From positions 417,501 to 481,500 of the forward strand of contig JAXRKP010000015.1 of assembly GCA_037039925.1 (NCBI GenBank): a stretch of 64,000 bases of DNA. Reading direction: 5' to 3'. A model generated the notes under the pieces. The model did no database searches, had not been told where the DNA came from, and saw only the letters and a list, made by a program, of their open reading frames with translations. The DNA is from Doris montereyensis (taxonomy: Eukaryota; Mollusca; Gastropoda; Nudibranchia; Dorididae). Below, one piece after another: positions 11,628 to 24,574 of this stretch; position 1 is the first letter of the stretch; every line of letters starts with the position of its first letter. A program made the translations under genes and the position numbers.

Positions 11628-11936
11628 GCCATTGAAGGTAATGACATAAGATAATATGAAAGCCCCATAGGAACAATGATGAGACAAATACAAGGTATAG
11701 ACAGAAAAAATCCTGGTCATCGTGGGATCGAACCTGCAACCTCTGCATTAACACCTATCGCCTTGCCATGAAAAGAAAGCGTGCTACCTGCTCGACTACG
11801 AGGCGGTGGGTGCCAACGCAGAGGACACGGGTTAGATCCCCATGGTGGCCAGGATTTTTTTTCTGTCTATTCCTTGTATTTGTCTCGTCTTTGTTCCTAT
11901 GGGGCTTTCATACTATCTTATGTCATTACCTTCACT
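11628..11936. repeat. Head-to-head pair of SINE family 1 copies (inverted repeat)
   Basis: A minus-strand copy (about 11628-11800) and a plus-strand copy (about 11803-11936) meet head to head at their tRNA-like ends and form a long imperfect palindrome. Both share GGTGGCCAGGATTTTTTCTG-type tails. A similar pair occurs at 32115-32425. Confidence 0.75.
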
Positions 11937-12057
11937 TCCGACATGCCCCTTGCCTCACTGTTTGTCTTCAAGGCCATTATGGCCAATGGAGGAGGCAGAG
12001 CTTTTTTGGTTTGTATAACGTGGTGTAGAACAGGATATGATGCCTCACCTCCTTGGC

Positions 12058-12245
12058 AGAATGTTAGTCTGTCACAGGTCGTAGGTTTTACTATTCGGCT
12101 TATGCTGGCACCCACGGTAATCAAATGGTCAAATGCATGTCAAGCGACTGTATCAAGGAATGCAACATGGAAATAAATATTGCCAGGATTTGAACCCTGG
12201 ACTTAACAATTCCAAGTCCGACAATCAAACCATTAGGCCTCCAAT
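12058..12245 (-). repeat. SINE family 3 fragment
   Basis: This contains GTTAGTCTGTCACAGGT and the tRNA-like head reversed (GGATTTGAACCCTGGA, AACCATTAGGCC). It lies in the intron between exons c and d. Confidence 0.65.
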
Positions 12246-12639
12246 GCTTACTCCACATGTCACCAAAAATGTCAACACTTGTCAAATCTTTCTCTGGAAG
12301 TGATTGTATTTTTAGTTCTACTTACCTTACATACTACAGGTGTAAATAAGTATCTGGCATCAGGCATGGGTAGATCTTGTTAGGATTCTGGTATGGGATG
12401 TCTTACAAACAGTTCTTTTGTATCCTAATATAAAGGGAATATGTCAGAGCTTTCTATGGCATGATCTGCGAAGAGACAAATAAATGATGCAAAAGTATTC
12501 AATCAGCATTGTGCAAAGGGATATAAGGCCATAAATCCATTTCAGTATTATCCTCTATTTAATTTTTAAAATCCAGAGATGAAAGAGGATGATATGTGAA
12601 TTAGCTACTGATTGTTTTGTTTTCTTTTTCGTATTTCAG

Positions 12640-12721
12640 ATTTTGTTCAACGTGTCCTTGATTGTGGTGACTACTTTGCTGATAAATGCTACTACCATTG
12701 CTGGTTTGATGTCCTTTCTAG
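12640..12721 (+). CDS. SLC9C1: SLC9C exon d: last exchanger helix
   Basis: Acceptor TTTCAG, donor G|GTCAGC, phases 0 in and 1 out. It encodes ILFNVSLIVVTTLLINATTI then AGLMSFL. A hydrophobic helix followed by TTLLINATT is typical of the final membrane segment of NHE-family exchangers. In-phase continuation from exon c supports it. Confidence 0.82.
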
Positions 12722-14290
12722 GTCAGCGGCAGGCTTGATTTGAGGACTAATGCACTGCTGCCTTTTTCCCCCCTTTCATCCATGGTTTACCCTTGCATGC
12801 CAGTATCATCACTAATTTTGTTTCACGTTCTTCACTAACCCTTTTCAGGCGTGTCCCGTATATTTGAATGCCGCTGGTCACTATAAACCCACCTACGCTA
12901 ATGATGGGTCCTATACATTTGCTTCACTCCCAGCCTTCCAGTGAGACAAAGCAATAGTGGCGGGTTCCGTATAACTGCACTGCAGTGCACTCAAAACCAT
13001 GTTTTGGGAATGCCTCTATTCTGACCAATTACGTTGCTCAACCCACGCCCGCCAAACAGAGAAAGTCTATTATTCTGAAGGGGTGGAAGTGATAGTTCAT
13101 TTCCGAGAGGCTAACACACACTTGATATATTTCTTATAAAGAGATACAACAACACAGAGGAGCTCTATCGAATACAGGCTGTGGACCCTCGGCAAAGTGG
13201 ACAAAACCAAAGACTCTTATCTATGTATGACCGACACAACTTCTGGACAGATGTCAATTACTTTAGTAAGAAGCTCCACCCACAAGCAAGAAATAGTGAT
13301 TGATATAAATAAAAGATATCAGTGGCCAATCACATTGCACACCTATGGTCAGCCTGAATGGAGGGCGTGACCTTCAGTCAATAGAAAGAAACCATGTTCA
13401 GGTTTGACCAATCAGGTGGAGCATTGTGTTGATGGTTATATTGTCAAACGTCACATACGTCAAAATACATCTCCACCTCTTTTTCACATAAGAATGAAGA
13501 GATTAGAGTATTGACAGTACAAACAAGGGAAAATTGAAGCTTTCATCTGAGTTCAGCGACCAGCAATAAAAGGACTTTGATCTCTCAAACTGGTCTATTT
13601 TACATGGTTATGATGACATATGGTATCTGGACAAGAGCAAGGGCGGCTGTTTGAAGTGTATAGACATTAGAAACTACAAGAGTATCTTCGTACTGTATAG
13701 AAAGGACTAAGGAGGGAGACTTACATCCAGAAGTGAGGGAAGATGTGAAAAACCACTAGATTGCATAAGGGGTAGTGGCTGTTTGGGAGGACGTGGAGTA
13801 TTGAACTGTAGGAAGGGAACAGCCAAGAATACAAAACCATGGTCACTCATATCATTGTAAAGAAGATAAGAGGGTGATACTAGTGATATACATAGGGTAG
13901 GGAGGAGTTTTCAAAAGCATGGAAAGCATGTAGCTGAGGAGAGGTGTTAGATCTGGGATAGAGCGCGTTGCCACAGTTGGGGAGATACAAACTTGTGAAA
14001 GCAATAAATTGGGAGGCCTGTTTCTTTCAACATAGGAATGCGTTACCTAAGCACATTGGACCCGGTCTTGGGATTAGCGAAATGCGGCTGGACATTTCCT
14101 CTAGTATTAGTATTATAGTTCCATAATTTTATTTAGATGTGAGAATGAAAATGATTCCTTTAGAAATAAAGATAAATATTGTTCATTGAAACTCTACTAC
14201 ATAAAATTCGACATAGCCAGCCACGCTAATATTGAATGGCTTGAGTAAAGCCTGACTATGCAGCCATGTGCCTCCCTCCTCCCTCTCTAT
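12722..14290. other. Intron sequence; possible solo LTR or promoter-like block
   Basis: No gene is recognised. The part from about 13010 to 13620 has three CCAAT-type motifs (13021, 13325, 13418), a CRE-like double TACGTCA/ACGTCAC block at about 13447-13462, an AATAAAAGG box at 13565 and a TGGTATCTGGAC word at about 13621 that resembles a retroelement primer site. It could be an LTR. Confidence 0.3.
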
Positions 14291-14298
14291 ATGTTACC

Positions 14299-14967
<669 letters not shown>

Positions 14968-14999
14968 CTTTCTCTCTTTCCCTCATTTTCTCTGTCCTC

Positions 15000-16488
15000 T
15001 CTATTTGTCTTTTTTATCTTCCTCATTCTCTTCATGTCTCCTTTTTGTTTCCTTTCCTCTTTCTCTCTTCCTTTCTTATCCTCCCTCCTCTCTCTCCGTC
15101 TCTCTTATGGCAGTTGTATTTCATTTTCTTCTTTCTTTTTGTCTTTTCTTTTTGTTTATTGTTATGAGGTTTGCTCTGTTGATGAACATTGCAGGATTGG
15201 TCGTTGCATCAATGACTCTATTAGTTTCGTCCAGCATTGTTTGGTGTTTATTTGTTTCGATATCTCCTTGTTGCTTTATGAAGGTTGGGCACACTGAAGA
15301 TTTCTCGGTCCTGACCCGTTTTCTATCTATTAGTATTACACCTTTCATATTCCTCTTCATTAGTAATGGGCCAACTGCAGAATTATTCCTTTTCATGTTT
15401 ACTAAAAGTAGGCTGTAATAGATGTTATTGTTAGTAAACAATGCAAAATAAACAAGATGACAATAACAATAACAAAATGAATTGCCTGCTATGTCACCTA
15501 ACTAAATGGAGATTAAAAAACAATCACAATAATCACAGGTACGTTGTGGTCAAGAGCGGCAGCATCATTAGCGGGGCGAGAAAACTATCGGTGCCATGTG
15601 CAGAAGCCTCGTACATAGCGGAACGAGATTATCGATCAATATTGAGGTCAGCCGGCAGGTTAGCCGTACAAGGGTTAATTGTGATATCATCATTATTCTA
15701 AAGCTTATCGGTTGATTGGACGGTATTTTCTAAACTTTTTTCCAGGATAGCACATGATGTGTTGCCATTTGTCCTTCGGTTTTGTTGTGTTTCCGAGCCA
15801 GCCTTCTATATCATCCTGCCCCATCTTCTAGTTGGTCTCCCTATTCCTCTTTTCCCTTAATTCCTTTTTTTCTAAAATATGTTTTTTAAGAGACTAATGA
15901 CATTTGAGGTATCCAAAATGATATCTCAACTTTTGTTTTTAAATAATAGAAAGGAAAGTCTGAGATGTAATACATTTTAGATATCTTAAATATTTCACCT
16001 TTCATTGAAATAATTAATATTATCATTTTATAAAAAATGTGGAATTAGGCTGACTTACAGTAATTGACGCCTCATAGCATTTCTTGCTGTATGATAAATA
16101 ATTTCTTGTCAAACGCTGGGGATTTGGTAGATTGTTGGTATTTTGTTCTCGTCTTTTGGGGGAGTTTTGTATTGTTTTGTTGTTTTCTTCAAGAGGGGCC
16201 GGGATTTTTTTTTCTTTTTCTTTTTTTGCTTCATTTTATTTGAAGGTAATGAAATGTCAAGTGACAATAGGGAAGGGGATTTTATTGGAGTATAGTTATA
16301 ACGACAATATGTCAGACAGGCCTATTTGCATGGAGGGCAGATTTGAAAAGTGGGAAAGGGTTGGGAATGTTTTGTTTTGTTTTCAGTGTGCAAGATTTGC
16401 AGGACATTTGAGAGATAGTATAAGAGATAAATGAAAAGATGCGTCATCTAGCAAAATGGCAGTTATTTCATTTTCGATGAATCCACAG
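15000..16488. other. Intron sequence without recognised gene
   Basis: T-rich, low-complexity sequence to about 15160, then unique AT-rich sequence. Open frames here are short and show no family signature. Confidence 0.5.
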
Positions 16489-16591
16489 GTTTGAGCAATG
16501 TTACTGCTGTACGGAAACAGTCCATGGCAAAAGCAATTCAGATTCTAGATCAGAGCATGCAGAATGCCATAGAGATATGGAAAATTGACAG
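16489..16591 (+). CDS. SLC9C1: SLC9C exon e: cytosolic linker after the exchanger domain
   Basis: Acceptor CCACAG, donor CAG|GTAAAT, phases 1 in and 2 out. It encodes LSNVTAVRKQSMAKAIQILD then QSMQNAIEIWKID. The amphipathic helix with a basic start is what is expected after the last exchanger helix in SLC9C. It continues in phase from exon d into exon f. Confidence 0.82.
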
Positions 16592-16619
16592 GTAAATTTT
16601 GACTTCTTTTTTTCTTCTT

Positions 16620-17150
16620 TGTAATAATGTTAATTGATTATAACTCTTAGATTTTAACTGTCAGCGCTCAGAGCGCATGATTTTTGAATTTCACCACAAA
16701 TTGTTTTAATCCAATTTTGTTTTTAAAGTCATCGGTGTTATTGCTTAGTTTGATTTTTGTTGATAGTTTATTCCATAGCCATACTCTGCTAGGGTAAAAT
16801 GAGCGCAGGTGACAATCAATATTTAAAGACGGAACTATGTATGTTTGACAACCTGATTTGCTTTTTCTCATAGTAAGTTAAAACTGATCTTATGGAATAA
16901 ACAGTTTGCCATTAACAGCTTTATCGAAAATATTTATTTTATTTCTGGCTCTATATTCTTCTAAAGGTATCCATTGTGACTGAATCATGCTGGTTTTTGT
17001 ATTTCCTTTTGTGTTTATATATATATATATATGTAATTATTAGTGACAAAGCGGGATGCAGTCTTTTGCACTTTCTCAACTTTGTCAAAATTTCGTAGCA
17101 CTGTACCAGAAAAAGCATGTTACTGAAATCCAATGACCGGTTGCACGACA
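16620..17150 (-). mobile_element. CR1/Jockey-like LINE 3' remnant
   Basis: On the minus strand, weak LINE C-terminal motifs appear: LTKLRKCKRLHPALSLI (about 17080), then RSFYPSRVWLWNKLS (about 16790-16740) and FKNKIG. The phrase SFxPRxxxxWNxLP is typical of the end of CR1/Jockey reverse transcriptases. Only a fragment is present, interrupted by a short TA repeat. Confidence 0.55.
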
Positions 17151-17971
17151 AAATACCTCAACATCAAATTTTGTTAACTTGAAATATTTGAAGAGTTGAC
17201 ATTAGCTTATAAGGCGGCTAGTGAAATAAATAGGGTTATGTCCAAGCAATTTTTAATTTCGCTTATAATTCATTTTGCTAAATATGTTTCCTTCAATGTT
17301 TTGACCTTTTGAAACTGAACAGATTATAGTAGCAACTTCAATCTTATTAAAAGAATATATAGTCTCTTTTGTCATGGGACCCTTCAACTGCATGAAAATA
17401 GCAAGACTAACCTCAACAAGTTCTTTTCACATAATTGCAAAATGCAAAAGATTTTTGCACAGATTTTTGCTGTTTTTTGACCAGTACTTTTTTATGGGAA
17501 ATTTATATGGGCCCATGATGCAGCATCCATAATCAATAAAAAAGAAACCTTAGATATGTGTCAAGAATTTCACGATTTGAAGTAATAATCCTTAGAAGAA
17601 AGCAGACAGATACGTTGCTCAAGATAATTATGAAGATGTGATGTATTCAAGGATACAAAACAAAAAGGTGTTATCTTTCATAATGTACAATGAATAAGAA
17701 AGGCAAATGAGACGAATTTCATAACACTCTGTGAATTGTAAGTCAAGGCATAATATTGATTTATAGTCCATACTTAGATTAAGGAAAAGAAACAGTAAAA
17801 AGTGTCAAACCAAAAATGATATTTATTATTATTGAAGTCAAAAAGTCAAATTACAGAAGCCGTAACCTCAACATACAACATATTATTTTGAGTCTTGGTG
17901 GGATTTTTTTCATTATATGAGGACTAGTTTCAAATGTTTTTAGAAATCAATGTTTGCTTTATGATCAACAG
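17151..17971. other. Intron sequence, AT-rich
   Basis: No gene, repeat or RNA is recognised here. Confidence 0.4.
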
Positions 17972-18044
17972 ATTTTTAACTAATGCCGACTGGGACACAG
18001 TGTGCAAACTGTGCGCCATTGAGGATCCATACAGGATTACAGAG
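17972..18044 (+). CDS. SLC9C1: SLC9C exon f: linker
   Basis: Acceptor CAACAG, donor GAG|GTGAAC, phases 2 in and 0 out. It encodes FLTNADWDTVCKLCAIEDPY then RITE. The phrase LxxADWxxV...IxDPY is characteristic of the segment between the exchanger and voltage-sensor domains of SLC9C proteins. It is in phase with exons e and g. Confidence 0.82.
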
Positions 18045-18372
18045 GTGAACCTTGCTCTGGTCTTGTCCCTGTTGCTTGGTCTTTTTGTTCTTTTTATATA
18101 TTGGTTTGGTTAGGTTGTCATATTTGGGATCATTATGCGGTCCTGTATTCCTTTGTTAGGTGTTGCCAGGGGACATTGGCACCATGTTTAGAATCATATA
18201 AAGGTATCATTGTGTTGCACCTGAAAGATGTAGTCATGTTATGACGATTGGTAACGTTAAGGCTGTTCCAACCAGCAAGCCAGTCTTATTGCAGTGATTT
18301 GGTTAACTTAGATGACAGGATTCCATTTCTTGCATAATAAAAACAAAATTCATATCTTGATGATTTAAGCAG

Positions 18373-18537
18373 GTGTGACACTTATGTCTGAGATGTGAGT
18401 AGTTTTCAGTGTTTGTATTTAGTGCGTTTGATTGTATTTGTCTGCTTACACTGTCTGCGTCTCCCCCCCCCCCCTCCCCTTACACTCACCTCTTATATTG
18501 TTTATGTTTTGATCATTTTGAGCTGTCATCACTATGG
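18373..18537 (+). repeat. Left arm of a long terminal inverted repeat
   Basis: About 165 bp starting GTGTGACACTTATGTCTGAG is nearly identical, in reverse complement, to 20384-20544. A third partial copy in the same orientation lies at about 59693-59800. Confidence 0.85.
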
Positions 18538-20310
18538 ACCCTGAAAGGAAACAACCTGCTGCCATGAAAATAGCTAACACATTTTTTTCCTCATAAAGAT
18601 ATCCACAAATATACAAGAGTAAATGAAGACAGGTGTGAGAAGTTAAGAGTAAGATCAAAGAAAAGAAAGATGCCTGGAAGAAATACTTGCAAACAAAGAG
18701 ACCAGAGGAAAGGACATATTATGTGAGTAAAATAACTATTGCCAAAGAGGAAATTAAGAAAGCAAAACAGGAACAGTGGGAAGAGTTTGGACAAAGGCTT
18801 CAAGAAAGCTATCAAGGAAATGAAAAACTGTTCTGGGAGCAATGAAGAGCATGAGAAAGACTAAAGCATACCCAATACGACAAATTAAGAACATCAAAGG
18901 AGAAATAATGAAAGGAGATAGCAAAATCATGGAAATGTGGAGAAAGTATTTTCACCAATTACATAACCCCTCCAGAACATAGGAGTACAGATCAATTAGT
19001 AAGAGTAACAAGTAATCCAGAGGAGACAGCTGAAGATGTAGACATCTCAATGGAAGAAATCTAAACAGCTATAAGAAAAAGTTAGGAAAAGCCCTAGGAG
19101 CAGATAAAATTTATCCAGAAATAATTAAAAAAAGGGAGAGAGGCAGACAAACTACTACATGCAATATATCAACAAACATGGAAGTCCAAACAGGTGCCAG
19201 ACGACTGGAATAAGGGAACAGCAGTACCAATACATAAAAAAGGATCAACTATAGAATGCTCAAACTATAGAGGGATATCAATAGCGTACCAGGAAAAGTG
19301 TATGCCAGGATTCTGGAAATAGAGACTTACGAAAAAGAGTAGAGGATCAGATTGAAGAACACCAGAGTGGATTTAGACCAGGAAGAAGTGTACAAGATCA
19401 CATATTTACAATTAGACAAATAATAGAAACATTCCTTGAGAGAAACATTGATTTGCACCTGTATTTCATTGACTTAGAAAAGGCATTTGACACTGTGAGG
19501 AGGGACGAACTATGGCATTCTTAAAAGAACACAATGTAGAGCAAAATTTAATATAAGCCATTGAAAGTTTTTACAATAAACCAACATGTGCAGTGAGAGA
19601 GTAGGAAACATAAATCTGCAGAATTTGATGTAGATATAGGAGTAAGACAGGGTTGTATCCTAAATCCTCTTTTGTTTATCACATTTATGGATCGCAAAGG
19701 CATCCTCAAAAATGAAGAAAATGAATGTAGGTGTGTGGAAGCTCAAACCAGTAAGTTCTGTTTGGAAAATCAGAAAAGGGACCTCCAGTCAATGAATGAG
19801 TATCTGTAACTAGGGCTAATACACAAAATAAATTAGGCTGAATGAACAAGTTCAAACTACTTAGAGTAATGATTCAACCTAGAGAAAACTAAGAGAAGAA
19901 ATCAGCCAGAGAATTCAAAAGGCAAGGGCAATATATATCTAGGAAAGGCTAGATAAACAAGAATTGTCAACAAAAACCAAAATGGCAGAGGATACAACAG
20001 TTCAGCTACAATTACTTTATTGTCCTAGAAAACTCTCCTCAATGGCAGCGAAACCTGGACATTTTAGATAACATGGCAGCCGAAATGAAATATCTAAGAA
20101 GAGTAGTAAGGAAAACTAAAATAGACAAAATCAGAAACACAACAAAAAGAGAAGAAGATATAAAAGAGGCATTAACGCAAAGAATTTAACTCTCACGGAA
20201 GGAAACAGAAAATGTCAGAACAGGGTATCCTGGAGAAAGATCATTTCGGGCATCTAAAACCCATACACCGGAAGGTAGAATGGGATCTGATAAAGAAAGA
20301 AAGAAAGAAA
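18538..20310 (+). pseudogene. RTE-clade LINE, copy C (heavily deleted)
   Basis: The start of the element (AACAACCTGCTGCC) is joined directly to the endonuclease end (ATGAAAATAGCTAACAC). It is followed by linker, RT (HQSGFRPGR-type at about 19360, FIDLEKAFDTV at about 19470) and a shredded C-terminus with many small deletions. It ends with (GAAA)n at about 20310. No long frame survives. Confidence 0.8.
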
Positions 20311-20383
20311 GTGGGGATAAGGTTCAAACTGATTGGCTTAAAAAAACATAACACGGTCGAGGAGGACTGGCGATGGGGGGGGG

Positions 20384-20544
20384 TTACCACAATGATGGCG
20401 GCTCAAAATGATAAAAACATAGACAATAAAGAGGTGAGTGTAAGGGGGGGGGAGACGCAGACAGTGTAAGCGGACATACACAATCAAACGCACTCAATAC
20501 AAACACTGGAAACTACTCACATCTCAGACATAACAGTGTCACAC
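20384..20544 (-). repeat. Right arm of the long terminal inverted repeat
   Basis: Reverse complement of 18373-18537, ending AACAGTGTCACAC. Confidence 0.85.
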
Positions 20545-21126
20545 AGGAGTTTTAGTTTCATTTTATTTTTCTAGTTAAAAAAAACTAAAACTTGAATATT
20601 AGAATAGTCTTTGCCTTCTTGAAAACGAAAAGCCTTACTAACGTTTAAAGAACCATTTGATACCGTTGAACACAAAATACCTCTAATGACCTTATTGACG
20701 GTGAAAATCACAAACCGTGTAAGTCCAATTTTTAATGTTTTGAGAAAATCAAAGAAAATGATGCTGCGCTTTTTAATATTTTTTCACAGATAAAAACAAT
20801 TTGCAAGTGTCAAAAACTAGACGCAATAGGGATACATGGATCACTCATGGTTATTATATGGGTTTCTATTGGTTCTTGTGCCACGGAATCCTAACTAGAT
20901 GAAGCATAGGGGCTTCCTAATGTTAGAAAAGTGGAAAAAAGGTGTTAATAATTTTAGACTTACACAGCTTGCGACTTTCATCTTTGATATATACATTCAT
21001 ATACGCATAGATCATTGTTTTTTATATTTATCATATCACAATGTGATGTCTTACTGTTGTTGATAGCATTGGTTGTTGTCACTGGCTCTTAAATTAATTA
21101 ATCTGATTGTAAATGTTTTATAGTTG
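20545..21126. other. Intron sequence without recognised gene
   Basis: AT-rich, with no family signature seen. Confidence 0.4.
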
Positions 21127-21233
21127 CTATTTTAAATTCGCACAGTACAAAAGACCCAAGACATGATCTACTTATTGTTCTTGGTGATTTAAACGCCAAA
21201 GTTGGAAAAGTTAATAGTCAAAGAGAACACATA

Positions 21234-22391
21234 ATGGGACGTGAAGGACTAACTGCAGTCATGAATGACAATGGAGAACGTTTGGTGGAATTTTGCGCAG
21301 AAAACAATTTAATCATTGGAGGAACCATCTTTAAGCATAGAGACATCCACAAAGATATATGTACCTCTCCAGACGGAAAAACCAAAAACCAAATTGACCA
21401 CATCACTATCAATAAGAAATGGAAGACATCGCTGTTAGATGTGAAAACAAGAAGGGGAGCCGATGTTGCAAATGACCATGAGCTCCTGACTGCTAAAATC
21501 CATATAAAATTAAGGAAGACAAAGAAAAGTGACATCAGGAAAGGAAAATTTGATGTTGGAAAACTAAAAAATGAAGAAACTGCTAAAAAATTCAAAATAG
21601 AATTGTCAAATCGTTACCAGGCCCTGCTGGATGAGCAAGAACTGTCCTTGACAAAATTCAACCAGGAACTGCTAGATCTGAGCCAGGAATTACTGGGACC
21701 TAGCAAAAGAAAGAAAGAAAGGTGGATATCAGATCAATCATGGAAAGTGATCGAAGAAAGAAAAAAGACAAAGGGCCGCCTACTGACCACCAGATCAGAA
21801 AGAATTAAAGAACAAACCCATAATGAATATAAGATGCCAGACAAAAAAGTAAAAAAGTCAGTCAAAGCGGACAAGAAAGCTTACTATGACATGTTAGCAG
21901 AAAAAGCAAGCCAAAGACAAGATACGAAGACTCTATACCAGACAGCTAAAGAACTTTCCAAAGGGTACAGGAAAAATGACACCGATCAAGCAGACCAAAT
22001 GAACAGATGGAAAGCGCACTTCGAGTGTGTCTTAAATAGAGAACCACCAAGGCTCTGCACGGTCATTAAACCGGCAGAAAATGACTTGGACATCAACACG
22101 CTACCCCCAACTTTAGATGAAATAAAAAAGGCAATAGAGAGTCTCAAAACAGGGAAAGGAGCAGGTGAAGATCAGGTGACAGCGGAAATGATTAAGATAG
22201 AAAAAGAAATGACCCTAAAATATTACAAAGCATATTTCAAGAAATTTGGGAAAAAGAAGAGCTACCAAATGAATGGAGTGTTAGACTCATCGTCAAACTA
22301 CCAAAAAAGGGAGATCTTTCTAAATGTGATAATTAGAGGGGAATCATGCTACCCTCTATCACCAGCAACATTTTCAGCAAAATATTACTAA
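21234..22391 (+). pseudogene. Copy D: endonuclease C-terminus and linker
   Basis: A 385-residue open frame holds the end of the endonuclease (ADVANDHELL, the conserved catalytic DH pair) and the lysine-rich linker into the RT fingers (GKGAGEDQVTAEM). The frame runs out of register at about 22290, before the RT core. Confidence 0.85.
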
Positions 22392-22906
22392 ACCGTATAA
22401 ATACTACAGTCAAACCAAAACTTAGAAGACAGCAGCAAGCAAGATTTAGGAAAGGCCATTCGTGCTCAAACCATATATTCACTCTTAGATTAATTTTTGA
22501 ACAATGCCAAGAATGGAATGCTCCCCTGTACTCAAATTTTATAGATTTTGAAAAGGCTTTTGATAGTGTACACAGACCTGCATTATGGAACATCCTATGA
22601 CACTATGGCATTCCCTCCAAGGTAATTAGCATAATCAAACTGCTTTACAGGGATTTCCATGCTAAAGTAATCTGTTGAAATAAATTGAGGGTGATTGTGA
22701 ACATCAATACAGGTGTGAAACAGGGCTGCATTCTATCACCTTTTCTATTCTGCCTTGCTATCGATTGGATTATGAAGGAATCTGTTGAAAATAAGAAAAC
22801 AGGACTAAGGTGGACATTCACTGAGATATTAGAGGACCTTCATTTTGCTGATGATGTTGTACTCCTGTCACAGAACATCACAGATATACAAACCAAAACA
22901 CAGTGA
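22346..22906 (+). pseudogene. Copy D: reverse transcriptase core
   Basis: Two open pieces (22346-22600 and 22685-22906) are split by a stop. They carry RRQQQARFRKGHSCSNH, FIDFEKAFDSV, GVKQGCILSPFLF and FADDVVLLS. Confidence 0.85.
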
Positions 22907-22993
22907 GTTGATAACAATGCACAAAAGCTGGGGCTACACATAAATATTGGAAAAACAAAAATGATGAAGATGAACAACAAATCAAAACAATAG

Positions 22994-23566
22994 GTGAAAC
23001 TCAGAAACAAGGAGATTGAAGATATACAAGCTTTCACATATCTTGGAAGTAAAATTACTCAAAATAGAAATTCTGAAGATGAGATCAAAGAAAGATTAAC
23101 AAAAGCAAGAAAAGTATTTGGATCACTGAATAATATTTGGAATTCAAGAAAAATTTCAATTAAAACAAAACTCAGATTCTACAAAGGTAATATTTTAGCT
23201 GTCCTTCTTTATGGTGCTGAATCTTGGAAAACAACAAATAACATCTACAGAAAGCTGGACACATTTCAAAACAAATGTCTCAGAAAGATCCTCAAAATAT
23301 TTTGGCCAAACACGATATCAAATAACGACCTTCAAGAAAGAACATTACTGGAATCAATATCCCAGATTGTGAGGAAGAGAAGATGGAAGTGGACTGGTCA
23401 CATCCTTAGGATGAATGCTGATGCCATCCCTAAAATAGCCCTCAGATGGACCCCTCAGGGAACAAGGAAGAGAGGTCGCCTGCAAGAATTCTGGAAGAGA
23501 AAGCGTAGAAAAAGAGATGAAGACCCAAGAATGGACGTGGGGGAAGATGACAAAATTGGCATCTGA
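22994..23566 (+). pseudogene. Copy D: C-terminal domain
   Basis: A 190-residue open frame contains AFTYLGSKITQN, VLLYGAESWKTT and RKRRWKWTGHILRM. These are standard C-terminal motifs of this LINE group. Confidence 0.85.
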
Positions 23567-23787
23567 TTGTGTTCAATGGCGATCCACTGTGTTGGCCTTA
23601 TGTGCTGCCCAAGCACCACAAGGATAAGTCGTCAAGTCATTTTAAATTCCTATTCATTTTTAATGATCTTCGGCTGATGTTAAATGTTACAAATTTCCTT
23701 TTAAGGATGAATACAGTTGAGTTTTTAAAAATTGAATTGAATTGAATTGAACCCGTATCTTATGTCCCAAGCTTTTCTTCTTCTCAG

Positions 23788-23927
23788 ACGCTGCAAGAAA
23801 AGGAGGAACGAGAACGCACTCAGGTGATGTGTCCACAGTGTCACACCATTATCCCATACGTACCAACTGCCTCGGAAATTGAGAAAAAAAGGAGGAGGCT
23901 GTTAGCAAGTTTGTCAAGTTACTGAAG
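23788..23927 (+). CDS. SLC9C1: SLC9C exon g: linker with CxxC, apparent A deletion
   Basis: Acceptor TCTCAG, donor AAG|GTGATG. The start reads TLQEKEERERTQVMCPQCHT then IIPYVPTASEIEKK. The frame as given ends in a stop just before the donor. If the A7 run at 23884-23890 is really A8, the end reads EEAVSKFVKLLK, the exon is exactly 47 codons, and phases 0 in and 0 out fit. The C-P-Q-C-H segment could bind a metal. Family context comes from its neighbours; the exon alone would not identify the gene. Confidence 0.7.
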
Positions 23928-24574
23928 GTGATGTAAACTTTCTCATGTAGGATTGGCCTTACTACCAGTGGTCTAAGTTTTAGATTATATTTACTTTCTT
24001 GTCTAGTTCATATTATATACTTTTTTGTTTCTGTTTCTTTCAAAGTCCATTTTGCAAATTGCTGCACTAATGTCTCCTCAAAGCTAACTGAATAGTCCAT
24101 TCGATTAACAAAACAAAAACAATCAAAATAACCATTGCAAAATTCTTTCTTGAATTCATTGCAAAATGTGTAATTACTTAAATCAGAAAAATAATTTATA
24201 CTAAACGTTATTTATGATCTCAATCTCACATTTTTACAAATTTGTTTTTTCTATTCCTGTATATAACTAATAGATATATATGTGTATGAGGATGTGTGCG
24301 TGTAGATATGGAGGGAGGGGCTAAGCTGCATGCTCTATTGAAGTGTCAATTAAACTGAATTTTGTAACACTAAATTGTACTTGAATATTATGCATGTAAC
24401 ACCTAGATTCGATTTGCCAAAATGTACACTGATCTGTTTAAATTTGCTTAATTAAATGAGTCAATTTGTTGTCAAAATTATGAAACATTTATCGAGATCA
24501 GGCGGCTGGCCAGCTGCTATGGTCAAAAGTAATACAACGCATTGTAGTACTTACCTGTCCACGATCATGCATTG

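Larger units (their letters stand above)
18373..20544. mobile_element. Foldback element with 165-bp inverted ends enclosing a dead RTE
   Basis: Two inverted arms enclose a deleted RTE LINE. No transposase is seen. The arms also contain a poly-C run followed by CTCCCCTTACACTCACCTC. The third copy near 59700 shows that the arm is a dispersed repeat, not a local accident. Confidence 0.6.
21127..23752 (+). mobile_element. Endonuclease-RT LINE, copy D (second RTE-like clade, 5' truncated)
   Basis: This is a plus-strand LINE distinct from copies A, B and C. It begins inside the endonuclease domain (LLIVLGDLNAKVGK at about 21170) and continues with NQIDHITINKKWKTSLLDVK, a basic linker, RT motifs FIDFEKAFDSVHRPALW (about 22540) and FADDVVLLS (about 22850), and a C-terminal domain with RKRRWKWTGHILRM (about 23370). 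It ends with a (GAATT)n-like tail at 23735-23752. Three or four frameshifts and stops break it. Confidence 0.88.

Noticed and set aside
16132..16434. 100-residue open frame before exon e
   Set aside because: Composition is low-complexity, it has no family motif, and it ends before the exon acceptor; chance ORF.
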